Of a stretch of DNA of 64,000 nt, positions 34,957-44,114 are shown piece by piece. This stretch comes from G965279355 sp965279355 (lineage in GTDB: Bacteria; Pseudomonadota; Alphaproteobacteria; CACIAM-22H2). How positions within the stretch are numbered: the first letter of the stretch is position 1; every line of letters begins with the position of its first letter. Made by a program: the position numbers and the translations under genes. Where the stretch lies: positions 1,674,001-1,738,000 of the forward strand of contig OZ257155.1 of NCBI GenBank assembly GCA_965279355.1, given 5' to 3'. The notes below the pieces were generated by a model that saw nothing but the letters and a program-made list of their open reading frames with translations, was not told the DNA's origin and did no database searches.

Positions 34957-36768
34957 TCAGCCGACCAGGGCGTCGGGCGGCAGGCGCACAAACGCGATTG
35001 GCGTGTCGAAGCCTTTGACGGTGGCAGTTTCAGCCACACTCCTGAGGCCGCTGAGGCGCGACGCCGTTGCCGGATCGGCCGCCAGATCCGACGACACCAC
35101 GATATCGCCGCCACGGCTCTGATCCTGCAGGCGGGCCGCGAGATTGACGGTGCCACCGAAATAGTCGAGCCGGCCGTTGAGATTGACGGCGATGCAGGCA
35201 CCGCTGTGCAGGCCGACCTTGATCACAAGATCAGGGGTCTTGCCGCCCTGTTCCCGATTGAACCGCATGACATCGCGCTGCACGGCCAGCGCCGCATCCA
35301 GCGCCTTCGCCGGATCGCTGAACGCCGCCATCACTGCATCTCCGATCGTTTTCACGATGGCGCCATCATGATCGCGGACGGCTTTGGCCAGAAACGCGAA
35401 ATGATCGCGCACCAGGCGATAGGCGGCGGCATCGCCGATCCGGCCATAGAGCGCGGTTGAGCTCTTGAGATCGGTGAACATCAATGTCACCTGACCGATG
35501 CTAGCGTCGTCGCCGGGGCGCAGCACTTCGGTGGCAAACAGGTCGCGAAACACCTGCATGAGGGTCGCCTGATGCGCCGTCAGTGCATCGGCCACCCACG
35601 CCCGCGCTTCGATCAGAAGCGTCGCCGCATGTGGCAGACAGTTGGTGAACCGCACCACCCCCGCCTTCGGTTGCGACACGGCACGAACACCCGCCGTGTC
35701 GGCCAGCAGCTCCGGAAAGCCGCCGCCATGATAGGCGATGAGCGCTTCGCCCTCGCCGTTCAGCTTGCGCAGCCGATAGTCGCCATGCAGCAAATCGGCC
35801 GCCAGTTCGCGCGTCTCACCAGACTCCAGTGTCTGCTGCACCACGACATGCGGCATCATCATGGGCCCCAGATGGCAGAACTGCCCGTCGGAGACTTCGC
35901 GGATCGCCGGATTGGGGCGGAAGCTCAGTTCCACGTTGCGCGCGAAGTCGCGCTCATAATCGATATTGCAGCTCGGGCAGTGCGTGCCGCGCGGTAACTG
36001 GTCGAGCGACGGCGCCTGGCCCTGACCGCCGCGGCAGTTCGGGCACAGCAGTTCCCAGCGCATGGTGAGGAGCCCCACGCGCACCGCGCGCAGGCAAAGC
36101 TCGATCACATCGCGCGGCTCTTCATTCCAGAGACGCGCCAGTCGCAGCGGGCGGATGCGGAGCAGATCCACTTCAGCGCCGGTGGCGATGAACGACGACA
36201 GGCGATCGATCAGCTTCCTGCTGACCCCCTGCCGCTCCAGCTCGGCCGTCGCCGTGAACAGACGCTCGGATGCTTCCGCGGGAAGGGCCTCGACCGGAAT
36301 CGTGAACGGTTCGGCTCGTTCGCCGGCGAGATAGGCCATGGCATCGGCAACAAGACGCGAGAATGTCCGCTGGGCGCTGCGGAAAAATCCGGTGGCGAGC
36401 AGAAGCGAGCCGATCCAGTTGCGGGGCTCCGCCTCCAGCCGAAACTCCGCCCGCGAACCGGCGCCTTCGGGCTTCAGGCTGAAGTTCGCTGTCATGGACC
36501 GCAGCGGTCCGCTGTGAAACTGGCGGCCATGCCGGAATGCCCGGTTGGTCACCCATTCCTGCGGGAGATCGCGCCAACTGAGATTGAAGGGGCCGAACTT
36601 CGCCCGGCCGGTATAAATGACCGTACCGTCGGGCTGGGCTTCGGCCTCGACGCGATGCTTGGGAAAGGCCGCCGCCTCGTTGAAGCGCTCCGTGTCGGAC
36701 AGAACCGGCCAGACCTGCTCCGGCGGGACCGGAAACTGCCATGACCAGAGGGCCTGCTGCGTCGCCAT
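34957..36768 (-). CDS. Class III adenylate/guanylate cyclase with SRPBCC and zinc-ribbon sensor region
   Basis: A 603-residue soluble protein. Residues about 1-150 resemble an SRPBCC ligand-binding domain (WSWQFPVPPEQVWPVLSDTE). About 150-400 match DUF5939, with a CPNC...CPSC zinc-ribbon pair near 255-285. About 415-600 form the cyclase domain with metal aspartates in MFTDLKSSTALYG and KTIGDAVMAAF, and GGTVNLAARLQ for the transition state. The lysine before GD favours ATP. AGGAG lies seven bases before the ATG. It probably makes cAMP in response to a hydrophobic ligand or metal, which is inferred. Confidence 0.9.
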   Translation of the reverse strand: MATQQALWSWQFPVPPEQVWPVLSDTERFNEAAAFPKHRVEAEAQPDGTVIYTGRAKFGPFNLSWRDLPQEWVTNRAFRHGRQFHSGPLRSMTANFSLKPEGAGSRAEFRLEAEPRNWIGSLLLATGFFRSAQRTFSRLVADAMAYLAGERAEPFTIPVEALPAEASERLFTATAELERQGVSRKLIDRLSSFIATGAEVDLLRIRPLRLARLWNEEPRDVIELCLRAVRVGLLTMRWELLCPNCRGGQGQAPSLDQLPRGTHCPSCNIDYERDFARNVELSFRPNPAIREVSDGQFCHLGPMMMPHVVVQQTLESGETRELAADLLHGDYRLRKLNGEGEALIAYHGGGFPELLADTAGVRAVSQPKAGVVRFTNCLPHAATLLIEARAWVADALTAHQATLMQVFRDLFATEVLRPGDDASIGQVTLMFTDLKSSTALYGRIGDAAAYRLVRDHFAFLAKAVRDHDGAIVKTIGDAVMAAFSDPAKALDAALAVQRDVMRFNREQGGKTPDLVIKVGLHSGACIAVNLNGRLDYFGGTVNLAARLQDQSRGGDIVVSSDLAADPATASRLSGLRSVAETATVKGFDTPIAFVRLPPDALVG

Positions 36769-36940
36769 GTTCGGCTCCTGGACTCAGGCCGCCATCATAC
36801 CCGACCCTGTGACCGGGCGGGCCCTTTGTGGCCGCGACCAACCGATACGCTTCGCCGCGCGCTTCGGATCATAATCCGCCGCTCGCCCGGACCACCGATC
36901 TGTGCGAAAAAGCCGCAAGCCTTTCACCAACGGAACGCTC

Positions 36941-37282
36941 ATGCCCAAAAAGAACCCGCTGAATCTCAACCCGCTGCAGCTGCGCACCCTGACCCTGATG
37001 CAGGCGCTGGCCACCCTTCCCGATCACGCGCGGCCGGCCGACGAGCCAGGCTCGTTCATGATCTCGAACCTGCCGCATCCGCATGGCAACCATTTCCATG
37101 TCGGCCCGTGGGCGGTGCATGCCGGCGATGCCAGCGGCCTCGCCAATCAGGCGGCCTGGGTGGTGCTGGAGCGCAAGGGGATGATCAAGTCGATGTTCCC
37201 CATGGCCTGCGTCGTGACGGCAGCGGGCATGGAGTACGACACCGGACTGAAGGATGTGATCCTGCACGGCAGCGATCACTGA
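36941..37282 (+). CDS. Small conserved-looking protein of unknown function
   Basis: 113 residues, no family recognised. Notable is a His-rich segment NLPHPHGNHFHVGPWAVHAGD (about 59-79) followed by SGLANQAAWVVLERKGMI. The N-terminus is basic (MPKKN) with no signal peptide. The ATG at 36941 follows GGAACGCTC, and a GTG 39 bases earlier is also in frame. It lies in a 172-base divergent gap from the cyclase and converges on the enolase-type gene. Confidence 0.7.
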   Translation: MPKKNPLNLNPLQLRTLTLMQALATLPDHARPADEPGSFMISNLPHPHGNHFHVGPWAVHAGDASGLANQAAWVVLERKGMIKSMFPMACVVTAAGMEYDTGLKDVILHGSDH

Positions 37283-37302
37283 ACGAGAAGTGCTGAGCTG
37301 AT

Positions 37303-38493
37303 TCAGCGTTTCTTCGGCGGGTGCGCGCGCACGCCATCTTCGTTGATGTCGGTGCCCCAGCCGGGGCGGTTCGAGACGACAAGCTCACCGTTTTCGATCT
37401 CCGGCACGTGGGTGAACAGATCGTTCAGCCACGGCGCGCGATCGACATCCAGTTCCAGGATGCGGAAATTCGGCACCGCCGCGCAGAACTGCGCCGCGAT
37501 CATCGTCTGCAGATGACCGCAGAAATTATGCGCGGCAACGTTCACTTCATACGCGTCGCACATCGCCGCCATCTTCACGCTTTCGGCGACGCCGTTCCAC
37601 ATCGGATCGAGGATCGCCACGTCGACGGAATGGTTTTCGAGGAATGGGCGCAAGTTGCGCCTGCCATGTGTTGATTCCAGCGAGGCGATGGGCGTGGTCG
37701 ACACCTGGCGGATCAGGCTCAACGCTTTCGCTTCGTAGGTGTCGATCTCCAGCCAGGTCAGGTTGAGGTGTTCAACCGCACGGGCGATCTTGCGATAGCC
37801 TTCCGGCTTGTAGTTGAAGTTGAGATCGATCATCAGGCCGGTCTCCGGCCCGGCGCCTTCGCGGAACGCCGTCAGCAGATCAACAATGCCAGAGAGCACC
37901 CTGCTGTCGAGATTGAGTTCCGGATGCCCCTGCCCGCGCCCGAAGCCCGGCGAGTGCAGCGTGACGCTCTTGCCCTCGAACATGAGGGCGTTAGTCTTGA
38001 GCGCATTGTAGCCGCGCTTCACCACTTCCCGGCCGAGCTGCTTGACGTCGTCCAGTGTGCGCAGCGCGGGCTCGCCGAGGTCCTTCTCGAATATCTCGGG
38101 GAAGCGCACGCGATACATGCCGCAATGCGACCAGTAGACCGGCAGCCGGCTGCGCACCGCACCGCCGACCAGCTCCGACACCGGAACACCCAGCGACTTC
38201 GCCTTGATGTCGAGGCAGGCGTTCTCGATTGCGGCAACCGCCTGCGCATTTAGGCTGCCTGCAGCGATGCGGGTCTGCGCGTAGAGCAGCGCCGTGATGC
38301 GGCCGACCTCACGCGGATCCTGGCCGATGAGCTGCTCTGCAATCTTGCGCGTCACCAGGGTCAGGCCCTGGCTCCCGTAGAACTCGGTGCACTCCGACCA
38401 GCCGACGATGCCTTCGTCGGTCGTGATCTTCAGGAAGGACAGGTTGGCCCAGCCGCCATCGGCGTGAAAATCCTCGATCCTGACGATCTTCAT
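37303..38493 (-). CDS. Mandelate racemase/muconate-lactonizing enolase-superfamily enzyme
   Basis: A 396-residue acid-sugar dehydratase/racemase-type enzyme. The capping domain (1-120) is followed by a barrel with Lys166 in NALKTNAL, metal ligands Asp223 (MIDLNFNY), Glu249 and Glu273 (SLESTHG), and the Asp296 (DPMWNG)/His322 (AAHNFCGHL) dyad typical of the mandelate racemase subgroup. It is last in a six-gene minus-strand run, 15 bases after the HAD gene. The substrate is unknown. Confidence 0.9.
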   Translation of the reverse strand: MKIVRIEDFHADGGWANLSFLKITTDEGIVGWSECTEFYGSQGLTLVTRKIAEQLIGQDPREVGRITALLYAQTRIAAGSLNAQAVAAIENACLDIKAKSLGVPVSELVGGAVRSRLPVYWSHCGMYRVRFPEIFEKDLGEPALRTLDDVKQLGREVVKRGYNALKTNALMFEGKSVTLHSPGFGRGQGHPELNLDSRVLSGIVDLLTAFREGAGPETGLMIDLNFNYKPEGYRKIARAVEHLNLTWLEIDTYEAKALSLIRQVSTTPIASLESTHGRRNLRPFLENHSVDVAILDPMWNGVAESVKMAAMCDAYEVNVAAHNFCGHLQTMIAAQFCAAVPNFRILELDVDRAPWLNDLFTHVPEIENGELVVSNRPGWGTDINEDGVRAHPPKKR

Positions 38494-38508
38494 GGGCGTG
38501 TCCTTCCG

Positions 38509-39387
38509 TTACCAGCGCAACTCCGGCAACACGTATGTCGGATGGAGGGTGACATTGGCAAGCATCCGTGCGACTGCCTGCGGTTCCGGAGTCTGGCCCA
38601 TCACGATGCCCAACTCACCGGCATGAATCCCGCCGGGGATGAACGCGACATCAATGCCGGCGCCACGGGCACCCGCGACATCGGTGCGGAGCGAATCGCC
38701 AAAGGCGATCACGCGGCGTTTGTCCGCGACGCCCAGCATCTTGAGCGCGCGCGCGTAGATGCTGGGGAACGGCTTGCCTTCCATCCGCACGTCGCCGCCC
38801 ATTTCGATATAGCGCTCGGCAATCGAGCCGGCGCAAATCAGGCGCTGCTCGCCGCGCATCACCACAAGGTCGGGATTGGCGCAGACCATCTTGAGGTTCC
38901 GTCTGCGGCAGGCCTCCAGCAGGTCCTCATGGGCGGCGAGATCGAAATGATCCTCGATCGGTCCCGTGCAGATGACGAAGTCGGCCTCGGCCGGATCGCG
39001 CGCGGCCGTCAGCCCGTTATCCTCCAGCATCGAATTGTCACGCTCGGGCCCGATCTTCAGGGCGCGCGTGCCGAGCGGCGCATACCAGGGATCGTCGCGC
39101 ATCTTCAGCGCCAGCCACGCCGCCTCGCCGGACGACAGCAGCGATTCGTAATACTCGGGCCCGACACCGAGCTTGGCCGTGAACTGCCCCGCGGCGGCGG
39201 CGCGGCGCGGCGCGTTCGACAGCAACATCACCCGCTTGTCCGCCGTCTTGAGCCGCATCAGCGCATCGAGCACGCCGGGAAACGGCTTCACACCGTCATG
39301 CACGCAGCCCCACAGGTCGAGGATGAAGCCATCGTAACGCGAAATGATCTCGGATACGCCCGAGAGGACGGGGACGGGATGCGCCAT
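38509..39387 (-). CDS. TIGR01459-type HAD phosphatase-like protein
   Basis: 292 residues of the NagD-like class IIA HAD group. Motif I is FILDLWGCVHDG, motif II VMLLSNAPRRAA, a substrate loop FVICTGPIEDHFD follows, and motifs III/IV are in KPFPSIYARALKML and VIAFGDSLRTDVAGARGAGID. Homologues in alphaproteobacteria are annotated as TIGR01459 family hydrolases, substrate unknown. It lies 21 bases after the TipF-like gene. Confidence 0.9.
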   Translation of the reverse strand: MAHPVPVLSGVSEIISRYDGFILDLWGCVHDGVKPFPGVLDALMRLKTADKRVMLLSNAPRRAAAAGQFTAKLGVGPEYYESLLSSGEAAWLALKMRDDPWYAPLGTRALKIGPERDNSMLEDNGLTAARDPAEADFVICTGPIEDHFDLAAHEDLLEACRRRNLKMVCANPDLVVMRGEQRLICAGSIAERYIEMGGDVRMEGKPFPSIYARALKMLGVADKRRVIAFGDSLRTDVAGARGAGIDVAFIPGGIHAGELGIVMGQTPEPQAVARMLANVTLHPTYVLPELRW

Positions 39388-39408
39388 ATACCTGAAATCC
39401 GCTGAGGG

Positions 39409-40632
39409 TTAGGCCGCGTCTTTTATTTCTTTTGTCTGGCGCGGCTCGCCGAACAGATAGCCCTGGCCGAAATCGACCGGCATATCGAGCAGCTCCACCA
39501 TCGACTGCTCGCTCTCGATCTTCTCGACAATAAGGTCGATGGCGTGGCGGTCGAGCGCCTGCTTGAACGCCTGAATGTCGAGCCGCTGGTTGACGGACTT
39601 CGTCTGCTCGAACAGCTTGCCGACCTCGATCTTGATGAAGCGGAAATGCTGCCGTGCCAGATCCGCGACATCGAAGTCGAGGCTGGTCACCTGATCCATC
39701 GACATTCGGAAACCGAGTTGGCCCAGCCTGTCCAGTTCGGCAATGCCTTCCCTGCCGTGGCGCTCCACGCTGGACTGCGTGAACTCGAAGACCAGATACG
39801 GCGCCAGATCCTTGTTCGCGGCCATGAACGTCACGAACTCGCGCAGGAAGCGCGTGTCGGCCAGCGTGTGCTCCGAGATGTTCACGAAGATGCCGGCATC
39901 GGTGTTGTGCTTCTGCAGGCGTCGCACCAGCTGCACGCCGCGGAACAGCAGCATGTTGTCGATAGCGGCGATCAGCCCCTCGCGCTCGGCGACAGCGAGA
40001 TACTGGTCGGGGCCCAGCACATCGCCGGTTTCTCCGCGGATGCGCGAGAAGCATTCGTAATGGCGGCGCTTGCGCTGCGGCAGGCTGACGATCGGCTGCA
40101 CGAAGAGCTCGACGCGATTGTTACGAAGCCCGTCGCGCACGATCTCCAGGATATCCTCGTCGCTGAGCTGACCGGGTGCCCGCCCGCTCTCCTCCTTGAC
40201 GGTCGCGGCCTTAAGGAACGGCGCCGGCCTGCCCCTTGGCGAACGGCCCTGCGAAAGCTGTTCGACCAGACCCTGAAGCACCCGCACCTCGGACATCACG
40301 GAATCGATATTCTGCACCTGGCCCTGCCGCGCATCGCTGGCGGACCGGATGGCGTCATGGATGCGGCGGGCCTCGTCGCGCGCGCGTCCCAGTTCCGTCC
40401 GCAGCTCGATATAGCCGAGCTTGATCGCTTCAAGCTCGGCGGCCTCGGCATCAGCGCGGCGAAGGCGTGCGCTAGCCAGATGCACCAGCGCACAGACCAG
40501 GACGACAAGGCCGCCCAGTTCCATGCCAAGCCGCGGATCGACCGACGGCACGCGCCCGGGCAGCACGATGGCGATCACCGCCGCGACGACGGCGTAACCA
40601 AGAGCGATCAGAACGTGACTGATAACCGGCAT
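39409..40632 (-). CDS. Membrane-anchored degenerate EAL protein, TipF-like
   Basis: 407 residues: two transmembrane helices (about 3-25 and 38-57), a coiled coil (about 60-128) and an EAL-fold domain (about 155-398). The EAL signature is reduced to Glu193 in YECFSRIRG. The usual DD pair is Asp313-Gln314 in SMDQVTS. Asn251, Glu283, Lys334 and the FGQGYLFG end are kept. Loss of the second aspartate predicts a c-di-GMP receptor rather than an enzyme. Caulobacter TipF, a c-di-GMP receptor for flagellar assembly recruited by TipN, has this same layout, and VSLPQRK also fits it. The ATG at 40632 is chosen over a frame to 40671. Confidence 0.82.
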   Translation of the reverse strand: MPVISHVLIALGYAVVAAVIAIVLPGRVPSVDPRLGMELGGLVVLVCALVHLASARLRRADAEAAELEAIKLGYIELRTELGRARDEARRIHDAIRSASDARQGQVQNIDSVMSEVRVLQGLVEQLSQGRSPRGRPAPFLKAATVKEESGRAPGQLSDEDILEIVRDGLRNNRVELFVQPIVSLPQRKRRHYECFSRIRGETGDVLGPDQYLAVAEREGLIAAIDNMLLFRGVQLVRRLQKHNTDAGIFVNISEHTLADTRFLREFVTFMAANKDLAPYLVFEFTQSSVERHGREGIAELDRLGQLGFRMSMDQVTSLDFDVADLARQHFRFIKIEVGKLFEQTKSVNQRLDIQAFKQALDRHAIDLIVEKIESEQSMVELLDMPVDFGQGYLFGEPRQTKEIKDAA

Positions 40633-40720
40633 GAAAGCGCTTCTGTCGTCGCGTGCGACTCGGGCCGCCAAACGGCGGCGATCCGGTCAATTTGGCGCAA
40701 GGAGATGAGCACGGTCAACC

Positions 40721-42547
40721 TCAGGCAGTGGGGGCTTGTGCACACCATGCCTGCCACATCTGCCGGTACGCCGCTTCCAGTTCGCGTGTATGCGTGGCGG
40801 CGTCGAGAAGCGGCGATGCCCTCAGGCGATCCCGCAATCCGCCGCGCAAGGCCTGCAGCCGGGCCGGATCGCCGGCAAGCGATGCGGCGATCCGCACATA
40901 GTCGGCAGGGCCCGTGGCGACGAGATCGCCAAGCCCGGCACGATGCAGCACGCTGCTGCCGATCCGCGACGCACGCGTGGCGCCGGCGAGCGACACCACC
41001 GGAATGCCCATCCAGAGGAGTTCACGGGTCGTGGCTCCGCCCGTAAACGGCACGGGATCGAGTGCGATATCGGTTTTCAGATAGTGCAGGAGATTTTCGG
41101 CACGGTCCGCGACATGGCCAATCAGGACACACCGGCTTGCCTCCACGCCGGCGCCCCGCAGCCGCGTCTGAAAAGCAGCGAGAACGGATGCCTGAGACAG
41201 TTCCCGCGCCTTGATCAGCAGCCGGGCTGCTGGGAGAAACCGCATCAGCCCCGCCCACAGTTGCAACGTCTCATCCGTCACTTTCAGCAGAGCATTGAAG
41301 CTGCCGAAGGTCACAAAGCCGTTGCGCCGCAGCGGCGGCGCGTCGGGGACCGGCGCGTTGTCGGGCGGGGCATAGATTCCATACCCGCTCTGCAGCCGGA
41401 CCGGCTGTTCGGTATCGGCAGCACTCGCGGCTCCGGACGGATCGAACCATGGATCGGTGATGCGGTAGTCGATCGTCCGCAGACCCGTGGGGGTCAGGTG
41501 ATTGATATAGGTGGCCTGCACCGGTGCGATGCGTCGCGCGAACAGCACGCGGTCGCTGGCGAGATAGCCGGTCAGGCTGATCAGGACGTCGATGTTGTCG
41601 TCCCGGATGGCGGCAGCCTGGGCGGCCGGATCCTGGCCATTCAGATTGCGAAACGAGTCCGCGAGGCTGGCCACCAGCGCCGTGTCGTCGTCCGGCCTGG
41701 CGACATCGGCGTAGCACGTCACGTGGACCACGCTCCGGTCATGGGCGCGCAGGACTGGCATGAATTCGGTCAGGAAATGATGCCGGCGGAATTCACTGGA
41801 GACGTAGCCGATGCGCAACTGCCGGCCGGCGTCCCGCGTATTCCGCAGAGGCGGCGCAGGCTCGACATCGCGCTCGACGGTCTCAGCCCATCCGCGATTA
41901 CTGCGCGCCAGGGTTCCATCCGTCTCGCCCGGAATGAAATTCAGCGTGAACAGCAGGTTGCTCCAGGCATGGGCAAGACCCGGCGCGCACCGCACCGCCT
42001 CACGATACGCCGCAACCGCAACCCGGGGTTCGCCCAGTTCGCGCAGGATATTGCCCAGCGCATACCAAGCCTCGCCCCAATCCTTACGCTGCTGCACGGC
42101 AATGCTCAGCGCATCGCGGGCTTGCCCCAGTTCGCCCAGATCGAACAGCGCGAGGGCTAAGTTATAATGCGCGCCGGTGCAGTTCGCATCCACGCGCAGC
42201 GCCTGTTCGAGTTCGGTGCGCGCCTCCAACGGCCGTCCCGCGTCGCGCAGAGTGGCACCCAGATCGGAGGACACTTCGGCCCAGAAGGGCGCACGATTCA
42301 GCGCCTCGCGGTAGACAATGATCGCTTCGTCGAGACGGCCGGCCGCCCGCATCGTGCCCGCGAGATTGGCGTAGCCGGCGGCATCATGCGGCCGTCTGGT
42401 GATCGCCATTGCATGCGCATTGATCGCGTCGTCAAAGCGGCCCAGCGCCTGAAGCGCGGAGCCGAGCTTGATGCAGGGTTCGGGATCGGTCGGTCGCGCC
42501 TCGATGTCGCGGCGCAGGGCGGCGAGAACGATCTCGACGTTGCTCAC
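40721..42547 (-). CDS. TPR/O-GlcNAc transferase-like (SPINDLY-type) glycosyltransferase
   Basis: 608 residues from a GTG at 42547. Residues about 1-215 carry five or six TPRs (for example LGSALQALGRFDDAINAHAM, LGNILRELGEPRVAVAAYRE). The GT41 catalytic region (about 235-600) has RIGYVSSEFRRHHFLTEF, LISLTGYLASDRV, APVQATYINHLTPTGL, GSFNALLKVTDETL and DPVPFTGGATTRELLWMGIPVVSL. Bacterial members glycosylate proteins such as flagellin, or other targets. The GTG overlaps the pyrD stop as GTGA, so it is translationally coupled to pyrD. Confidence 0.9.
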   Translation of the reverse strand: MSNVEIVLAALRRDIEARPTDPEPCIKLGSALQALGRFDDAINAHAMAITRRPHDAAGYANLAGTMRAAGRLDEAIIVYREALNRAPFWAEVSSDLGATLRDAGRPLEARTELEQALRVDANCTGAHYNLALALFDLGELGQARDALSIAVQQRKDWGEAWYALGNILRELGEPRVAVAAYREAVRCAPGLAHAWSNLLFTLNFIPGETDGTLARSNRGWAETVERDVEPAPPLRNTRDAGRQLRIGYVSSEFRRHHFLTEFMPVLRAHDRSVVHVTCYADVARPDDDTALVASLADSFRNLNGQDPAAQAAAIRDDNIDVLISLTGYLASDRVLFARRIAPVQATYINHLTPTGLRTIDYRITDPWFDPSGAASAADTEQPVRLQSGYGIYAPPDNAPVPDAPPLRRNGFVTFGSFNALLKVTDETLQLWAGLMRFLPAARLLIKARELSQASVLAAFQTRLRGAGVEASRCVLIGHVADRAENLLHYLKTDIALDPVPFTGGATTRELLWMGIPVVSLAGATRASRIGSSVLHRAGLGDLVATGPADYVRIAASLAGDPARLQALRGGLRDRLRASPLLDAATHTRELEAAYRQMWQAWCAQAPTA

Positions 42548-43608
42548 CGTATCTCCGCGCGCGAACAATCGACACCGACGGCGTCGGCCACATTGGCGAA
42601 GCCGTCCTGGCGGAGTAGATCAGCCAGCCCGTGCGCGATTCGCGCGACAAGGGCTGGGCCCTGGAACACCATCGCCGAATAGAACTGCACCAGCGACGCG
42701 CCGGCGCGGATCTTTTCGTAGGCATCGCGCGCCGAACTCACGCCGCCGGTCCCGATCAACGGCACGCGCCCCCCGGTCCTGCCGTACATGTCGCGCAGCA
42801 GATCTGTCGATGGCCGGAACAGCGGTTTGCCCGAGAGCCCGCCGCTTTCGGCGCGATGGCGGCTACGCAGGGTCGAAGCCCGCTCGATGGTCGTGTTGCC
42901 GACGATCAGCCCCGCGATGCCGGTTTCCAGCGTGACATCGGCGATATCTTGGCGGTCTTCCGGCGTGAGATCCGGCGCGATCTTCAGCAGCAGCGGCGGC
43001 GGTGCGGTGAGGCGCGACAGTTCGGTCTGCATCCCGCGAATGATATCGGTGAGCGGCCCCTTGCCCTGCAGGGCCCGCAAGCCCGGCGTATTCGGCGAGG
43101 AGACATTGCAGACGATGAAGTCGACATGCGGGCCGAGTGTCGCCGTCGCCGTGGCGTAGTCTGTCGCGGCGTCTTCGCTCGTCTTGTTCTTGCCGAGATT
43201 GACCCCGACGATGCCGCGCCGCGTTCGCCGCGCCAGCCGCGCGCCGACCGTCGCCATGCCATCGGAATTGAGCCCGAAGCGGTTGATGACCGCCTCGTCT
43301 TCTTCCAGGCGGAAGAGGCGCGGCCTCGGATTGCCCGGTTGTGGCTTGGGCGTGACACCACCCACTTCAACGAAACCGAAGCCCAGATCGAGCAGGGCGT
43401 CCGGCACTTCCGCATGCTTGTCGTAACCGGCCGCAAGCCCGACCGGATTTGGAAAATCGAGACCCCAGATCCGCTGCCGCAACACCGGCGTGTCGATCCG
43501 ACGGCGTGGACCCAGCCCCGCCTTCAGCGCGCGGACGCTCCACCCATGCGCCCGCTCTGCGTCGAAGCGGAACAGCAAAGGTCGGATCAGGCCATAGAGA
43601 TCGATCAC
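42544..43608 (-). CDS. pyrD: Dihydroorotate dehydrogenase, quinone-dependent class 2
   Basis: It oxidises dihydroorotate to orotate with electrons to ubiquinone at the inner membrane. From the GTG at 43608 it has 354 residues, the normal class 2 length, including the N-terminal membrane-association helix region (DLYGLIRPLLFRFDAERAH). NPVGLAAGYDKHAEVPDALL, FGFVEVGGVTPKPQPGNP, CNVSSPNTPGLR with the catalytic serine, and LIGTGGVSSARDAYEKIRAGA are diagnostic. The start overlaps the DUF952 stop as GTGA. Confidence 0.96.
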   Translation of the reverse strand: MIDLYGLIRPLLFRFDAERAHGWSVRALKAGLGPRRRIDTPVLRQRIWGLDFPNPVGLAAGYDKHAEVPDALLDLGFGFVEVGGVTPKPQPGNPRPRLFRLEEDEAVINRFGLNSDGMATVGARLARRTRRGIVGVNLGKNKTSEDAATDYATATATLGPHVDFIVCNVSSPNTPGLRALQGKGPLTDIIRGMQTELSRLTAPPPLLLKIAPDLTPEDRQDIADVTLETGIAGLIVGNTTIERASTLRSRHRAESGGLSGKPLFRPSTDLLRDMYGRTGGRVPLIGTGGVSSARDAYEKIRAGASLVQFYSAMVFQGPALVARIAHGLADLLRQDGFANVADAVGVDCSRAEIR

Positions 43609-43961
43609 GAGCGGTCGAGGCCCCACGGAAAAACATGCCGGCCATCGGCGCCCAGCGGGAGCGACGAACTCCGTGTCACCGCCTCGACCGGCAAGGCGCC
43701 GTAGAGATGCGGAAAGAGATCCCCACCCCGCGATTTTTCCCATTTCAGCGCCGGTCCCAGCCGTATCGCGTCGACCTCCAGTATGAGCAGGCCGCGCTGC
43801 CCGGTCCGGTGGCGGGCGGCGCTCTCGGCGATCTGCGCCGCCGTCGAAAAGTGAATAAATCCATCGGCCTGGTCCTGGCTGGACCCGGGATAGCGGCCGA
43901 AGGCCTGGGCCGCTTCCCATTCTTCGGCCCGGCACATGTGATAGATCAGATTTTCGCTCAT
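43605..43961 (-). CDS. DUF952 family protein
   Basis: 118 residues of the DUF952 fold, related to ADP-ribosyltransferase-like/RNA 2'-phosphotransferase-like small proteins of unknown function. The core shows IYHMCRAEEWEAAQAFGRY, DGFIHFSTAAQIAESAARH, LEVDAIRLGPALKWEKSRGG and FPHLYGALPVEAV. It heads the operon into pyrD with a 4-base GTGA overlap, an arrangement repeated in many alphaproteobacteria. Confidence 0.88.
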   Translation of the reverse strand: MSENLIYHMCRAEEWEAAQAFGRYPGSSQDQADGFIHFSTAAQIAESAARHRTGQRGLLILEVDAIRLGPALKWEKSRGGDLFPHLYGALPVEAVTRSSSLPLGADGRHVFPWGLDRS

Positions 43962-44040
43962 GAAACAGTACCTTAGCGATGCCCTGGCGACTCGACAACT
44001 GGCCGAAACGGCTTACGGGCCGGTCGCCGCCGTTAAGTAT

Positions 44041-44068
44041 TTGATTCTATTTCGCGGTACCCTATTAA
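44041..44068 (+). promoter_or_regulatory. Candidate sigma70 promoter for the S24 regulator
   Basis: TTGATT (44041-44046), a 16-base spacer and TATTAA (44063-44068) lie in an AT-richer stretch about 50 bases before the ATG at 44115. Confidence 0.4.
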
Positions 44069-44098
44069 AAATTTCCTAGTGGCGCCGTGGGCAGCGTT

Positions 44099-44114
44099 GT
44101 GAGAAAATTCTTAC
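44099..44114. promoter_or_regulatory. Imperfect palindrome abutting the start of the S24 regulator (candidate operator)
   Basis: GTGAGAAAATTCTTAC is a 16-base inverted repeat with one mismatch per half-site, ending at the base before the ATG. It lies just downstream of the predicted transcription start, where an autorepressor would block the gene. Confidence 0.4.

Noticed and set aside
37283..37302. Terminator between the small His-rich protein gene and the enolase-type gene.
   Set aside because: The stem (GCTGA/TCAGC) is only about five base pairs and the T-tract is short.
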